64,000 nucleotides of DNA, from assembly GCF_047663525.1 (NCBI RefSeq), contig NC_092593.1, forward strand, positions 23,152,501-23,216,500. The letters run 5' to 3'. Numbering within the stretch: position 1 is the first letter of the stretch; each line of letters opens with the position of its first letter. Below, piece after piece: positions 1-13,467 of this stretch. The translations under genes and the position numbers were made by a program. The DNA is from Anas platyrhynchos (taxonomy: Eukaryota; Chordata; Aves; Anseriformes; Anatidae). The notes under the pieces were generated by a model that searched no databases, was not told the DNA's origin, and was given only the letters and a program-made list of their open reading frames with translations.

Positions 1-1963
1 TATGTTAATTTTACCAACCAGCGTCCTCATCGATCATTTCATAGACATATATATATATTTTGGAAAAATGTAAACATTATTGCCAAAATCGTCGTATATA
101 CATCCAATACTTGCGCGATCATAACAAATGATTCCAACAATCGAAAAGGTTAAGCTGGTAAAAGAGTGCTACGTTTTGGTCTAGTTTCTTTAGCCTTAAA
201 TTATATATTAATAAAAAATTTAAATGTAAACTCAGTGAACAACAGCTGGTATAATCAATATTTTTACATAAGTAGTCTTGCTATTTGTTCTTTACAAAAT
301 GAGAGATTGATGGGTTAGGTATCTTCTAGCGTACTTTAAAGTTCTCTAAACCGTAAATGTACACATCTTGTCAGAAATCTGCTCCAGAAGCCTTGGGATT
401 TTTCTTACTTAGCCCTTCCCTACCCCTGCCCAAGAAATCTGTCCCGTTTGACAAAAAAAAAAAAAAAAAAAAAAAAATCTCTACGATTTATGTTCACTGA
501 ACAAAACAGCATAGCCTTTAAAATCGTTTCCTGAAAGTTCATTATTAGAATATGAAAAAAAAAATCCAGTGTCTTAAAAATAGAAGTATTTCAGGACACT
601 TTTTCGAAATATATAATAGACTTTTGTGTGTGAGAGAGAGAGAGCGTACGTGTGTGTGTGTGTGTTCACATTCACACAGGGCCTAAACAAGCAATAGCAA
701 GTTAGATGAGGGCTTCAACTCTTCAGAAAAATCTCATTATGTGAAGAGTGAAGTGGCTCTGTAGGGAGCATTATGGAAATATCTGGGTTTGATTTAATGA
801 GGCTCTTCACATTGGTAGAATATCAACTTAACAGAGAAAAGTCTACCCGGGGCGTCCAAGTTACCAAAATGAAAATTGGCAATTGAGATGATAAGAAAGT
901 GGCTTTCTTGTGCGAAATCACTTCAGGTAACAGATATAACATTAAATAACATACATTCTATGCACCAAGAACAATGTTTTATGTACCAAGTCTCTTATCT
1001 GTCTCTTCTAATGACTTCCCTTAGCGGGTTGTTAGTACTTGACAGCAGGTCTCTGTGCGGGGAACTTTTTTCCAATTCCACATTCAAAGGAGGTCCATCA
1101 GAGAACATGATTGGCAATTTTCGTCATAATCTGCACATTATTAGCATCAAAATTGACATGGCAGTAACACTGGTGGTTTTTGATGTGCCTTTCTTCAAGT
1201 TCAAGGAAGTCCCTCCAGTAGCAGTGGTTTGGTATAGCAGGTCTCAGTTACCCAGCGGTGGCTTTTCAGAGGCAAAGGCGCGACAGAGATGTGTGAGAAA
1301 TAAATCCGAGAGCCGTTTTACCGAAAGAAGAGAAACACGCTAAGAGAAAAAAATCAAATTTAGCAAAGTGTCTGTAAGGTAAATGCTTCAGGACAACATC
1401 CTACACCTAGAGAGATTCAAGTATTTCCCAGATTGCGTGGGCTATGGTAGCTGGAAAGCACGAGCTTAAAAAATGCCTCTCCCAATGCTGTCAATCTCCC
1501 ACCTCCCTTCCCGTTACTGGCCCGTCGCAGCAGCCTCATTAGCTACCGCTTTCCGTGCGTAAAATACGCGAGACATTTCCCATTTATTCCAACTCAAACC
1601 GAAATAATAATAATAATAATAATAAAAAGTGGGGGAAAGAATGTAAGAAAGGAACACAAACACCTTCCCTCGGGCCGGCCCCCTCCCCCGGCGGCCCGCG
1701 GCCCCACCAGGCCGGCCGTCGGGCGGCGCGGGGCCGCTCCGCGCACCTCGGGGGCGCCTCCTCGGGGGCGCCTCCGCGGGGGCGCAGGGACGCGGAGCGC
1801 CCTCTCCGCCGGGCCCCGCTCCCCGCCGCGACGGGGCGGTCAGCGCCAGCCACGCCGGGGGGACCGGCGGCCGGGCCCGGGGCGCCCCCCGGCCCCGAGC
1901 CGCCGCCGCCGCCCTCCCGCCCCCCTACAAAACGCCCCCTGCCCCGGGCGCGGGCCGGGGTAG
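1..1963. other. EVX2 3' flank, no gene seen
   Basis: This is the centromere-side flank of the HoxD cluster, downstream of EVX2 on the minus strand. It is AT-rich up to about 1.5 kb and then turns abruptly CpG-rich. It holds an A tract (453-477), a mixed GA/GT microsatellite (about 625-666) and an AAT microsatellite (about 1604-1625). The 155-codon open frame at 876-1343 has no recognisable domain and is taken as chance. The EVX2 3' untranslated region should lie in the right part of this block. Confidence 0.7.
1583..1588 (-). terminator. candidate EVX2 poly(A) signal
   Basis: TTTATT on the plus strand reads AATAAA on the EVX2 strand, about 375 bases after the EVX2 stop codon. It is the nearest canonical hexamer after the stop. 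Such hexamers are common by chance in AT-rich DNA, so this is only a candidate. Confidence 0.35.
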
Positions 1964-2623
1964 TTATCTGGTGAGCGGCGCCTCCTCCCGCTGGTCCGGC
2001 GAGGCGACGGCGGCCTTGCTGAGCACGGCGGCCGAGTAGGGCAGGAAGCCGCTCTCGGAGCGCTGCGCGGCCGCGGTGCACGGGAAGTCGGCGGCGGCGG
2101 CGCCCCGCGAGCCCAGCGCCGAGGCTGCCGCCGCCGCCGCCGCCGCCGTCTGGCTGCTGTGGCAGCTGAGGCAGGAGCAGGGCGCCGAGCCCCCCGGCGG
2201 CCCCGACCCCGCCGCCGCCGCCGCAGCGGCCGCCGCCGCCGCCGCCGCCGAGGCGGCCGCGCTGCTGTTGAGGCCGGCGGCGGCGGCGGCGGGCGCCTGG
2301 TAGAGGCCGGGGTGTCGGAAGCTGCAGAGCAGCTCCGGGCGCGAGTAGGGGTGCGAGAGGGCGCGGAAGGTGTCCAGCGGGCGGATGGAGGTGGCGAAGG
2401 GCGCGGCGGCGGCGCCCGAGGCGGCGGCAGCGGCGGCGGCGGCGGTGACCCCGACGTGCGGGTAGTAGTGGAGCGGGACGTGCGAGTGGAAGGGGTAGGG
2501 CAGGCTGCCCGTGGCGGCCGCGTGGGTCATCATGTAGGTGTAGAAGCTGGGGTCGGCCGGGTGGGGCCACGACATGGCCAGGCGCTGCCGCTTGTCCTTC
2601 ATGCGCCGGTTCTGGAACCACAC
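1964..2623 (-). CDS. EVX2: EVX2 coding exon 3 (recognition helix and C-terminus)
   Basis: The acceptor CCCGCCAG is followed by the codons for [15 protein letters not shown], the DNA-recognition helix. The rest is the EVX2-typical sequence [20 protein letters not shown], then [18 protein letters not shown], alanine tracts coded mainly by GCC and GCG, and the stop TAA at 1964-1966. Confidence 0.95.
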   Translation of the reverse strand: MWFQNRRMKDKRQRLAMSWPHPADPSFYTYMMTHAAATGSLPYPFHSHVPLHYYPHVGVTAAAAAAAASGAAAAPFATSIRPLDTFRALSHPYSRPELLCSFRHPGLYQAPAAAAAGLNSSAAASAAAAAAAAAAAAAGSGPPGGSAPCSCLSCHSSQTAAAAAAAASALGSRGAAAADFPCTAAAQRSESGFLPYSAAVLSKAAVASPDQREEAPLTR

Positions 2624-4908
2624 CTGGCGGGGACACAAGCACAGCGCGGCCTCAGCTCCGCTCCACAGCCCCCAGCCCCCAGCCCGCAGCCCCCAGCCCG
2701 CGGCCCGCTCCCGGCCCGCTCCCGGCCTCCCCGGCCGAGGCACCGGCGGGCACCGACGCCTCCGTCCCTCGCCCGCCCGCAGCAGCCGGCTGAGCCTGTG
2801 CCCGGGGAGGATCCCTTCGATCCGCAGCAAACGTTTTCCCTCCGAGCCCTCCCCTCCCCCTCCACGGAGGACCGTGACCTCCGGTACTGACGCGCTCGTC
2901 CCTCTGCCTCTCCCCCCCTCCCCGCCCCGGGTACCAGCTGCGTTTATTTTCTCTCCCCTCTCCTCCTTAGGAAACGCGCTAGCTCAATAAAATCCGCCGA
3001 GGAAACTAAAAATAAAGGCAAGGCAAGCGGCAAGTTTGAGGAGCGGGGCGCGCCGTACCTTGATGGTGGTCTCGGGGAGGTTGAGGGCGGCAGCCAGCTC
3101 GCAGCGCCGCGGCCGCGACACGTAGTTCTCCCGGTAAAACTCCTTCTCCAGGCGGGCGATCTGCTCGCGGGTGAAGGCGGTTCGGTACCTCCGCACCTGG
3201 TCGGCCCCCGCCGCCGAGCCGCCCAGCGCGCTGGTGCTGTGCAGGCTGCCCAGGCCGGCGGCGGGGGTGGCGGCGGCGGCGGCGGGGGCGCTGGGCGCGG
3301 GGCTGCTCTCCGCGTAGCCTGCGGGGCGAGCGCACCGTCAGAGCGGCCGGGGGCAGCCCCGGCCCGCCCGGCCTCCCCGCGAGCTGTCACCCGGACAAAT
3401 TGCTGCCCTTCATAGGATCGATACGCTTGGGTCTGGGGTGGGCTTTTTCCTTGCTTCCTTCCTTTTTTTTTTTTTTCTTTTTTTAGGGGGGGTATTTTTT
3501 AGTCTTTTTTCTTTCTTTCTTTCTTTTTTTTTAATTATTATTATTTTTTGTCACAGAGCCGCCTTAGTGCGGGCAAACCGGGAGGTTCGTGTGGCTACAA
3601 AGCGGCAGCGCCCAAAGCCGCCGAGCCCCGGGAAGGATGTGCGGGGACTCGGCCGGGCTGCCGGGAACCCTGGGCTCTCCTCTCGCCTTTCGCTCTTGGA
3701 AAGGTTCGGTTTCGTTTGAGACGAACCGAGTCTGAGCAGCCCTAGCGCCAATTTCTCTCGCGCGTTCCGTCGAGGATCCCTTCCTTTCTTGGGCACATTT
3801 GGGGGAAAAGGCATGCACTGTGGCCCCTAGGAAATCCACCGCTCACCTGGCTCCCGCCCCCCCTCCCCAGTTACAGCGATAATAACAGCCATCGTCCATC
3901 ACTATGCCCCGCAAAGCAGGAACGAGACAGGGCTGTTCCAGCTCCTCTGTTATAAACAGAGTAAAAGTGAACAATGCCCAATTACTCTTAAATGGACACG
4001 GGATGACACGTTGCATATAAACAGAGAAGGACAAACGCAGACAAATATGGACAGTTTCCTCGCCCTTCTACCTCTCTCTCTAATTTAATCTATGTATGTA
4101 TGTATACACACACACATATACACGGCTTGAGGGACGCAGAGGGCTCCAAGAGCGCGAGAAAAAATAAGGAGAAAGGTTCCCCTAAATCCAGGTGGGTGGA
4201 TGTTCGTGCCCACAGCTATTCTGGATATCTAGCTACATACCGATGAATCTGGGCACGCACACACACGCACGCACCCGCAGAGGAGCTGCCCGGGCAGTGT
4301 CCCGGCTATCGGGATAGCGCAGCAATCACAATAATATTTTACAGCCTCCAGCTCTGTCTCGGCAGAAGAGAGAGCGCCGTTTGCAGAGGCGAGCAACTTT
4401 GGCGGTGTCGGTGGGTTCGCTTGGCTTTTTAAACCCGGTTGGCAAAGCGCAGGGCTTAGATGGAGATGAGAAACGAAGAGTTACCTTTGTTACTGTTTTC
4501 CTTCAGCTGGGAGGAAGTCAGGCTGGCCGGGGAGCGGAGTGCGGAGCAGCCCACCTCCACATCACTGTTCATATCTGCCTCTTGAGCAACTTCCGAATAA
4601 AGGCTGATTTTCTTCCTGCTTTCCGACGGCGGGATTTCGGACGAGACGGCGCTTTCGCTGCTCGGGTGCTGAAGATTGAATAAAGTGTCTATTTCGAATT
4701 TGCCTTTGGCGGAGATGTCCCCTATCGCGCTGTGCAGGGAGGCGGAAGTTAGTCTCGGGCTGAGGCGACCACTGTGCTGAGAATTTTCAAGGGCCTCCAG
4801 CACCGCATTTCCAGCTGAGTCTGACAAATTCGAGAGCCTTTTGCCAGCTGTAGGGCTGTGCAGCCCTCTCTCCATCAGGATCATCTCTTTTCTTATTCTT
4901 TCCATCAT
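1964..4908 (-). CDS. EVX2: EVX2, even-skipped homeobox 2 (three coding exons)
   Basis: EVX2 is a nuclear homeodomain transcription factor of the even-skipped family, expressed in limb, genital and tail domains and in spinal interneurons. The exons join as 4485-4908, 3059-3318 and 1964-2623, giving 447 residues. The start was chosen because it begins [19 protein letters not shown], the family's conserved N-terminus. The homeodomain spans about residues 182-241 and is split between exons 2 and 3 after residue 228, as in known EVX genes. The C-terminal third has long alanine runs, the [10 protein letters not shown] motif and the conserved end REEAPLTR. The gene lies head-to-head with HOXD13, with which it shares distal limb enhancers in mouse. 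Phases agree across both introns and no lesion is seen. Confidence 0.97.
3059..3318 (-). CDS. EVX2: EVX2 coding exon 2 (first 47 homeodomain residues)
   Basis: The acceptor reads CCCCGCAG|GCTACG and the donor ATCAAG|GTACGG. The exon encodes an alanine- and glycine-rich linker and then [12 protein letters not shown], through to LNLPETTIK at the end of homeodomain helix 2 and the start of helix 3. Its 260 bases restore the frame from exon 1. Confidence 0.95.
3319..4484 (-). other. EVX2 intron 1
   Basis: This 1.17 kb GT-AG intron holds T-rich tracts (about 3460-3550), a CpG-rich patch (3560-3700) and an AC-rich microsatellite region (about 4100-4275). No coding exon is seen in it. The adjacent intron 2 (2624-3058) is 435 bases, CpG-rich next to exon 3, and also without further genes. 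Confidence 0.85.
4485..4908 (-). CDS. EVX2: EVX2 coding exon 1
   Basis: This exon encodes residues 1-141 plus the first base of codon 142. It carries the conserved N-terminus and the acidic and serine-rich [14 protein letters not shown] region. The donor reads AAAG|GTAACT, leaving phase 1, which matches exon 2. A TATAAA string lies only about 7-12 bases before the ATG, too close to serve as a TATA box. Confidence 0.95.
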
Positions 4909-5071
4909 CTCAGCTTTATAAAAAATGTCAAAGTTGCAGGGCTGGTCCTGTACTAATGATGAGCTGCAGCAGGGGCTAATTCACATTCAGCCCGGCAAGT
5001 GTCTCTAAATATTATTATCTCTTTTTGAGGGAGGCGTAAAAATTGTGGGATGCCAAAGCGAGGGAATGACT

Positions 5072-5084
5072 GGTCAAAATGACC
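5072..5084. promoter_or_regulatory. perfect palindromic estrogen-response-element consensus
   Basis: The sequence is GGTCA, AAA, TGACC, an exact inverted repeat of nuclear-receptor half-sites with 3-base spacing. It lies about 165 bases upstream of the EVX2 start codon. The match is seen directly. Binding and function are inference. Confidence 0.4.
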
Positions 5085-6849
5085 CATACATCCTTTCTAG
5101 CCCGAAATGTCATTCATCAAAAAGTAGTGCTCGTCATTAAGGTACGAATGACGCTGTTCGAATAATCATTTATTGTAACAGGTTTATAAGCAAATAAATA
5201 CAAGCTCCTGTCAGTGGATAATGAAGGCGGCTTCTGAGCAGACAAATATATCCAGGTGGAAAGAAAGAAAGACAAGAAGTGAGGAGTAAAGCTCTTGTCC
5301 TTAGCTTGATCAGATCTTGCTTGAATTGCTCTGGGGTTTGGCCTCTGGGGTGAAATTGACAGTCTGATTAATAAAATGAGCTGTGCAACATTTCCCCCTT
5401 CATTTAGGTGCATCATTATGCTCTGATTTTTGTTTTGTTGCCTTTTAGGTCCTAATGATGCAGCTTCTTTCTCATTTGTCCTCGGACAGAACTACATGCT
5501 AAATATTAGATAACGCTTTTCTTTATTATTATCTCTACGGCGGATTTTAGATCGCAACGCGAGGAAACGTTGGGAGAGGAGCGACGGACCGAGAATCCCC
5601 TGCCGCTGACATCTATTTACTCTTCCCTCCCATTTTTCCGACTACATTAGTACTTTTATTTAGGAATTACTCCAGCACCCCCGTGCATCCCTCACACTCG
5701 CGAACCCTACACTGAGACTTTATAAGCCCGCTGCTGCCGGCACACGCCGGTTCAAGCGGACCTACAGCAGTCGCCTGGAAATTGAAATAGGAATTAGAAT
5801 TCCTGGTTTCTAATATCTTTCATTCGTTGCGACCTTAAACACGATCTCATTTCTACTTTCTGAAATCCCGTTTCTCTACGAAGCTAGCCTGCGATTTTTC
5901 TCCCCTTCTGGGACAATGCTCTCTCTCTCTCGTACGCTCTTCTAGCGGGGAGAAGAACCGAAGGGCATTAAATGCGTCCGTGATTTAAAACACCCCGCCG
6001 TCGTGCCATCTCATCCTGGCGGCAGGTTTCTCTCTCCATCCCTTTCCTTCTTCCCTCCCCACCGCCAATAAAGTCTCCCCACTTAAAAGTATTATTATCA
6101 GAAGTGATAGAAAAAGGCGATACGCGGCTTTATTGTCTGCAGGCATGGAAGCAGCCGGGATATCACCTCCAACCCCCTGTCTCCAAAGTTACCTGTGGCT
6201 CGGTTAGCTCATCCCTCCGCTCTTTTCCGGGTGATGTGGAGTGCAGCGTCTGGGCGCTGCAGGGGACACGGGCTACCACGCTCGGCAGACGTGACAGTCG
6301 GAAAGTCTCCCTTCAGTGATAACTTTGCTAGTAATAATGACGCTGATGGCAACCATTTAAACGAAGATAAATCCTTTGTCGTTAGCATCTCTGGAGTGCT
6401 CTTCAGTAGCTGCCCAGCCTTTATTCTCGCCGTGATTTTTTTTCACCCACATCATCTAGTATTTAGACCCTGAGAACCCGAGAGTTTTGATCGCCCGGAG
6501 AAACACCCCAACGTTTCCTGTGATTAAAAGCGGGGTCGATTTTTTTTTCGAGGAGAGCTGTTCCCGCTAATGTTAGTCACACACATCTCCTAAGTTCTTG
6601 TGCTCTTGCGCATGATTCATAGCTCGAAAATGGGATACTTGTCAGATTTTTTTTTTTTAATAACGTGTTAAAGTCTCCCTAAACATTCCACGAAATATTT
6701 AGGAAACATTCTAGGCGTTGTTTGCAAAATCCAGCCTTCCATTAATGAGCGTTTTATGTCAGCCCTTTGAAATGTGAATTTAGACTGCAGTGTGGTGTCC
6801 TGCGTTTTACAGCTCCAAAACCAGACAAAAGTAAATATCAACTTTTCCT

Positions 6850-7300
6850 TGCCCGCGGGCGCGGCGGCGGTGCGGGCCGGGGCGGCGGGGCACCGGGCAG
6901 CCCCCGCACAGGGCACCGGGACCCCGACACTGCGCTGCCGGCCCTGCCGGCGGGCACGGGGGTGTCCCCGCGGCTACCCCCCGCCCCGGCTGCCATCCAC
7001 CGCGGTCACACAGCACCGGTGTCGGGGAGCCGCGAACCGGGGCGGGCGGAGCCGCCGGTACCGGGGTGCCGGAGCCCCCGCTCCCCCCGCAGCTGCCCGA
7101 GGCCCCGGCGGCCCGGCCGCGCCGGCGGAGCGGAAGCCTGCGGCGGGGTTTATTGCTGTCGTTTGGCGCCCTCGTCTGTTTTCTTAAACGCTGTAGCAGG
7201 GCGAGCATCTTCCCCCGGCCTCTCGGAAGGCGCAGCCACATCCCCGGCGCGGTGGCGGGGGCGCGCAGCCCAGTGAGGCACGACCCGGGGCTCCGGGGGG
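6850..7300. promoter_or_regulatory. CpG-rich block without a gene
   Basis: About 450 bases with dense CG dinucleotides and AT-rich DNA on both sides. It could be an orphan CpG island, a start site for an unannotated transcript, or a Polycomb-recruiting block. No open frame in it resembles a known protein. Confidence 0.5.
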
Positions 7301-8424
7301 TCACCGCGGCATGGGGGGGGGGACGGGACACGCCTTTAGTGCTATGCTGCTTGGGGGCAGGCTGTCTGAAAGGTCCCGGTGTGAGAAGAGCAGGCTACAC
7401 GCAAGTGCGGCTGTGAGTGATCTTTATTAGTGTTGGTTTGTGTTTTGCACCTTTTAAATAATTCTGATTCCTTAGTTTACGTACGAAGTATCTCAAGTCG
7501 TAGCTGCATTCCTATGCAAGGGAAATAGCATGCCATAAAGGACCTTAATAATCTTCCACTAAGATGTTGGGCAAGAAAAACGTTCCCCCGTGCAGTTAAT
7601 CAGTTAAACCTTCAAGCCACTAATAAACTAGTCATCCGATATTTATATTCCCAGCATACCAGATGTATTTACTGAATCAATGTTTATCAGTGTTTTTCTT
7701 GTTTGGTTTTGTTTGTGGATATTTTTTTTCCCCAAACAATGGCACAACCGAAAAATCTTTCGTCGTATGTCTATAGTCCGTCAAAACCAGCCGCTCAGCC
7801 TAGAGGACCTCCGGCATCACAGTGACATTAGTGGGCAAACGGGGAGGAAGTTACAGAGACTGCCGAAATATGCAAAGTTTTTTTAGACGCTGTTTACTCA
7901 GTTGTTCTTATAAGTTTAAAGAGCTGCGCAGGCCTATGGCCAAACTTCTTTTTCTTTTTACCTTGAAAGTTATTCCTCGAGGCATCAAAGAATATTTTCA
8001 GTCCTCTTTTATTAAACTTTAGCCGGAAAAAAAAATCACAACTTAATTGAAACGCAGTTCGTATTAAGGCAACCGAACAGCATCTCGGTCAGTTTTTAGC
8101 CAGTCACAGGGTGCTCGGGAAGCTGGACAGGGCAAGCTGCTGCCTCCTGCTCGGCGGGGCGGGCTGCCAGCCGGGCCCCGGGGCTGCGCGCAGCTCCGCC
8201 GGGACATCCGCCGCGGCCGCGCAGCGCCTCCGGGGCCAGCCCCGCGGGATGCCCGGGGAGCGGGTGCCGGGCTCGCGGGTTAATGGGGACGGCGGGGATG
8301 TGGCCGCTCTGGGCTTTTTAGGGCTGGGGGGTCCGAGCAGTCGGCGGCGCTGGGGCTGCCCCGGGGGCCCGGCGGAGCGGAGCGCCCCGCGCAGCGCCCG
8401 CGGCGGGCGGCGGCAGGGGCAGCG

Positions 8425-8443
8425 GCGCCACCTGGCGGCGCTG
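8425..8443 (+). promoter_or_regulatory. CTCF-like motif, EVX2-HOXD13 interval
   Basis: GCGCCACCTGGCGGCGCTG agrees with the CTCF consensus core CCACYAGRKGGCGC except for T and C at two interior positions. It sits in a CpG-rich block at about 8.11-8.64 kb. CTCF sites in the equivalent mouse interval contribute to the boundary at the posterior end of the cluster. The motif faces right, toward HOXD13. Confidence 0.55.
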
Positions 8444-10189
8444 CGCGGCGCTGCGCGGAGCTGCGCGGTAGCGCTGCCTGAGCCCGGCTCCGCCGGAGGC
8501 CGCCGAGCCCCGCCGCTCCGAGCGGGCGGTGTCGGGGGGCTCGGCCGGGGGCCCCACTGCCCTCCCCTGTCCCTCGGGGAGACGGCGGAGGAGGAGGAGG
8601 AGACCCCAGCGCGTCCCCGAGTGGCACGGCCCCTGGGCTGCGACACTCCGGCTCTGTGGGGTTAATGGTTGCGGGATGTCCGCTACGGCCGGCCCTGCGA
8701 GAGCACAGATTTTAATTTAAACGCTAAAGTGTTACTGCGGTCGGAAAGACACTCGGCTGGTGGTTCCCTTCAGCCGCAGCTGCGGCGGGTCGAGGAGCTC
8801 GTCCCAGGCCGGGGTCCCCCCGGTGCTGCCTCCGAGCACAGGGGGGAATCGGAGGGCGGCCAGCGCCGGTCGTGACCCCAAGGCTCAAGTTCAGCACCCG
8901 CCGGTGCTCAGGGGGTCCCAAGACAACTTTTTAACCCTCGGAATGGACTTTTTAAAAGCAGAAATAAATAAAGAGATGGGACGATGTGGCACGGATTTGG
9001 AGGGAAAAAATAGTTTGACAATTTTCCCCCTGATTGCTGTTAAATCTTTTATTTATCGCAACTGGCGCTTAATTATTATTACTTTTTTTTTTTTTTAATA
9101 CTAGGAAAAAATAAACGATCGCCTCTATAGCCATTAAAAGTCCACCCAGGTTAAAAGATAACAACGGAAAGCCGTGGGTATGGGGGAAAGGTTGTCGAAA
9201 ATATACATGGATAGTTTTCTCTTCGTTTGCATCCTCCGTTTCCCTGGACAGCTATGCGTAAATGTATGAATGTACATTGTTCTGCAGCAAACGTGCGCAA
9301 GAGAAGTGACTTCTAAAGTTACAGTTACCAACGGCAAATCCTAGTAAGGAAGGTGATAAAAAATGAGTCTTTTTTTTTTTTTTTTCCTGGGAAACAATAG
9401 GGGAAGAACAGACAACAAATACTCAAATTCAGTGCTAAAAGCTTGCGTGGATTCATAACCCTGTTAGATCCTAGCAAATGTATTAGAGGAAATGATATAA
9501 TTTCAGGGGGGAAAAAATCGTGTTTTTCTTTCGGGAGGAGAGCACAGCGCTTTCTGTAGGGATGCTGCCCAGCTCGGGTGTTACGCAGTTTCCTGTGCAG
9601 CGTGTGAGTGGAACTGGGCACCCGCGGAGCCCCCGGGAGGCAGAGGGAGGCCGTCCCGCAGCGAGGCCGGGGGAAGTCCGGCCTCCACGGGCAGCCCGGG
9701 CCGAGGCCGCCGCACGGCCCCCGGGATGCGGGGCGCGCCCTGCCCCGCGGACACGGTGGATGCTCTCAAGGCTCCGACCTCGGCTGCCGGGCTCGTTATT
9801 TTTGTTGTGCGTAGGGCAGTGCTGTTTTCTACACCCCGCACAAAAAGGCTCATTACTGACTTCTTGGTCATAAACCCGCCCAAAGGCCCCGCTCCTCCGG
9901 CCACCGAGGGGGTCTCGCTGGAGCAGGGGGCTTGGCGGGGCTGCCGTCCTCCCCGGGCGTCCGTGCGGCGGCACCGGGATTTGCTTTGATGTCAGAGAGC
10001 TCAAAACCAAACATTGGGCTTTATGAGTTATTTTCTTTCGGCGGCCTGATGAAAAATGTGAAGGGAGAGAAAAGTTCGTCGCACGAGGAAACACAACGGG
10101 AGATGGGAATGCAACTGGAAAGATGTCCAGAGAAACAAAGTCCATCGTTCCTGGGGACTTCACTGTCTTAGCAGTGGTTTCACTAGAAA

Positions 10190-10400
10190 GCTGTGTGCAG
10201 GGACATAAAAGGATGAGAAACTTGTGCCTCCACAAACTTTCCTCCTAATTACGTGGGGCTTGGTGTCCTGAGAGTGAATGCTGCCTCGGCGTAAATCTGA
10301 GCGAGACATGTAATCACGCCTGGCTCGCTTCTTCGCCTTCTTGGCTGATTACGAAAGATTAACAGCAATTACAAGTGGGTAGAGCTAGTGAACGTGAACT
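10190..10400. promoter_or_regulatory. candidate conserved non-coding block upstream of HOXD13
   Basis: An AT-rich island between CpG-rich sequences, with several homeodomain-type cores (CTAATTACG, TGTAATCACG, CTGATTACG, CAATTACAAG) in about 200 bases. The spacing and low repeat content resemble HoxD non-coding elements. Conservation itself was not tested. Confidence 0.4.
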
Positions 10401-11639
10401 TGTGCTTGCCATCCGGTTATTGCTGTGACTGCCGGCCCCTCTCATTCCTCACCCCGCTCCCAAAAGCTGCCGGGGGTCACTGCAGCGGCCACAAAGCTCC
10501 ACCAAGCCCGGGCCTGGAGGCTGCCGCCGCTCGGCCCCACCGCAGGCAGGCTGCGGAGGTCGGGCCCGGGGCGGCCTCGGTGCCGGCAACGAGCGGCGGC
10601 TCTGCGGCGGCTCCCCCTCGCCTCTGACGGGTCTGAGCCACCGTCAGGCCAGCGAGCACGGGCCCGGCTGCCTCCTTTTCGGAGTCTCGTAGTTCCTGTG
10701 CCCGGGAGGGAGCGCGTTAAGAGCCCGCAGAGCGGCGGGACGTGGCCCACGGGGGCCGGGGCTCGTCTTCGCAGCGCGCTCCCTTTCCGGCTTCTTGCGC
10801 TCCTGCGGCTTCCATCCCGACTCAGCGGGACAGCGGCGAGACACGGCAGGAGGATTTGCCCCAGTGTCGGAAAGTCACCCCCGAGCAGCCGTCAGCGCTA
10901 GGGCCCGCTGTCCTGACCAGGCGGCCTCCCCGCCACACGGGTGGCGCTGCGAGGAGACGGGCAGCCACGGCTAAGGAGCGCCAGGCTCCGCGCCCCGCGG
11001 CTCTGCCGGCTGGCAGCAAAGGGACGAGGGGTGAGGGGTCGGGGGGAGGGTCTGCCACGGGCGAGAGCTCGGTGGGGCAGGCGGGTAGGACCCTACAACA
11101 AAGCCGGGAAGGAGAGGGAGAAGAAGGGAGGACCGGAGGATGGGCAGCAGAGGCCCTGGCGGCTTCTCCCCACACCTCGGCCGCAACAATGGGCTCGGGA
11201 ACGTCTCGCTGTGCCGCGGGGAGGGGACGCCGGGGGTCGCCGGGCTGCGGGCAACCGGGGAGGGGAGAACCCCGAGGCGCGCGGCTTGGAAAGGGCCAGC
11301 AGAGGATCGAGGGTCCACCGCTGGCCCTTTTGAAGCGGCGGGGAGGCGGGCGGGGGGATGAAAGCGGCGGGGGCGAGGCCGGCGCGGAGGGGCATCGCCG
11401 CCGCCGCCCGCCCGGCCGGGCCCCTCCCCAGCGCCGGGGCCGCGGCGGGGCGGGAGCGCGGCGTCGGGGGGGCGCCGTCGGTGCGGGCCGGGGGCTGCGC
11501 GGCGAAAGGGGCAGTGCGGGCGGCGGGCCGGTCACATGCTCCGCCGGCAGCCTATGAGCAGCCCCCCGGGCTGCGGCAAACTAATCTGGAGCCGGCCGCC
11601 CCCACCCCCGGCCCCCCCCCCCAACGTGGACTTCGTTTT

Positions 11640-11645
11640 TATAAA
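11640..11645 (+). promoter_or_regulatory. HOXD13 TATA box candidate
   Basis: TATAAA within TTTTTATAAACG lies 92 bases before the chosen HOXD13 ATG. This predicts a start of transcription near 11670 and a 5' leader of roughly 65-70 bases. It also argues that the open frame running further upstream from 11536 is not translated. Confidence 0.55.
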
Positions 11646-11736
11646 CGTACCGCCAGGATCCAACCTGTTGGAGGCAAATAACAATTTGCACCATGCCCGG
11701 CCGGGGACCGCGCCGCCGCCCGCGATGTGCAAGGCC

Positions 11737-13467
<1,731 letters not shown>

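Larger units (their letters stand above)
4909..11639. other. EVX2-HOXD13 head-to-head intergenic interval
   Basis: No coding exon is recognised between the two divergent genes. CpG-rich blocks lie at about 6850-7300, 8110-8640, 9600-9980 and 10440-11640. AT-rich blocks with homeodomain-type ATTA cores lie at about 5400-5850 and 10190-10400. In mouse the equivalent interval holds conserved sequences that insulate the neural EVX2 domain from Hoxd13, and it carries CTCF sites. The long open frames inside the CpG blocks are an effect of base composition. Confidence 0.75.

Noticed and set aside
1584-2642. 352-codon minus-strand frame overlapping EVX2 exon 3
   Set aside because: It is a shifted frame over the EVX2 alanine tracts; the true EVX2 frame carries the homeodomain and conserved end.
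4914-4926. TATA box just before the EVX2 ATG
   Set aside because: It is about 7-12 bases from the start codon, which leaves no room for transcription start and leader.
11536-11736. N-terminal extension of HOXD13
   Set aside because: The frame is open upstream, but a TATA box lies inside it and known HOXD13 proteins begin at MSRAGSW-like sequence.
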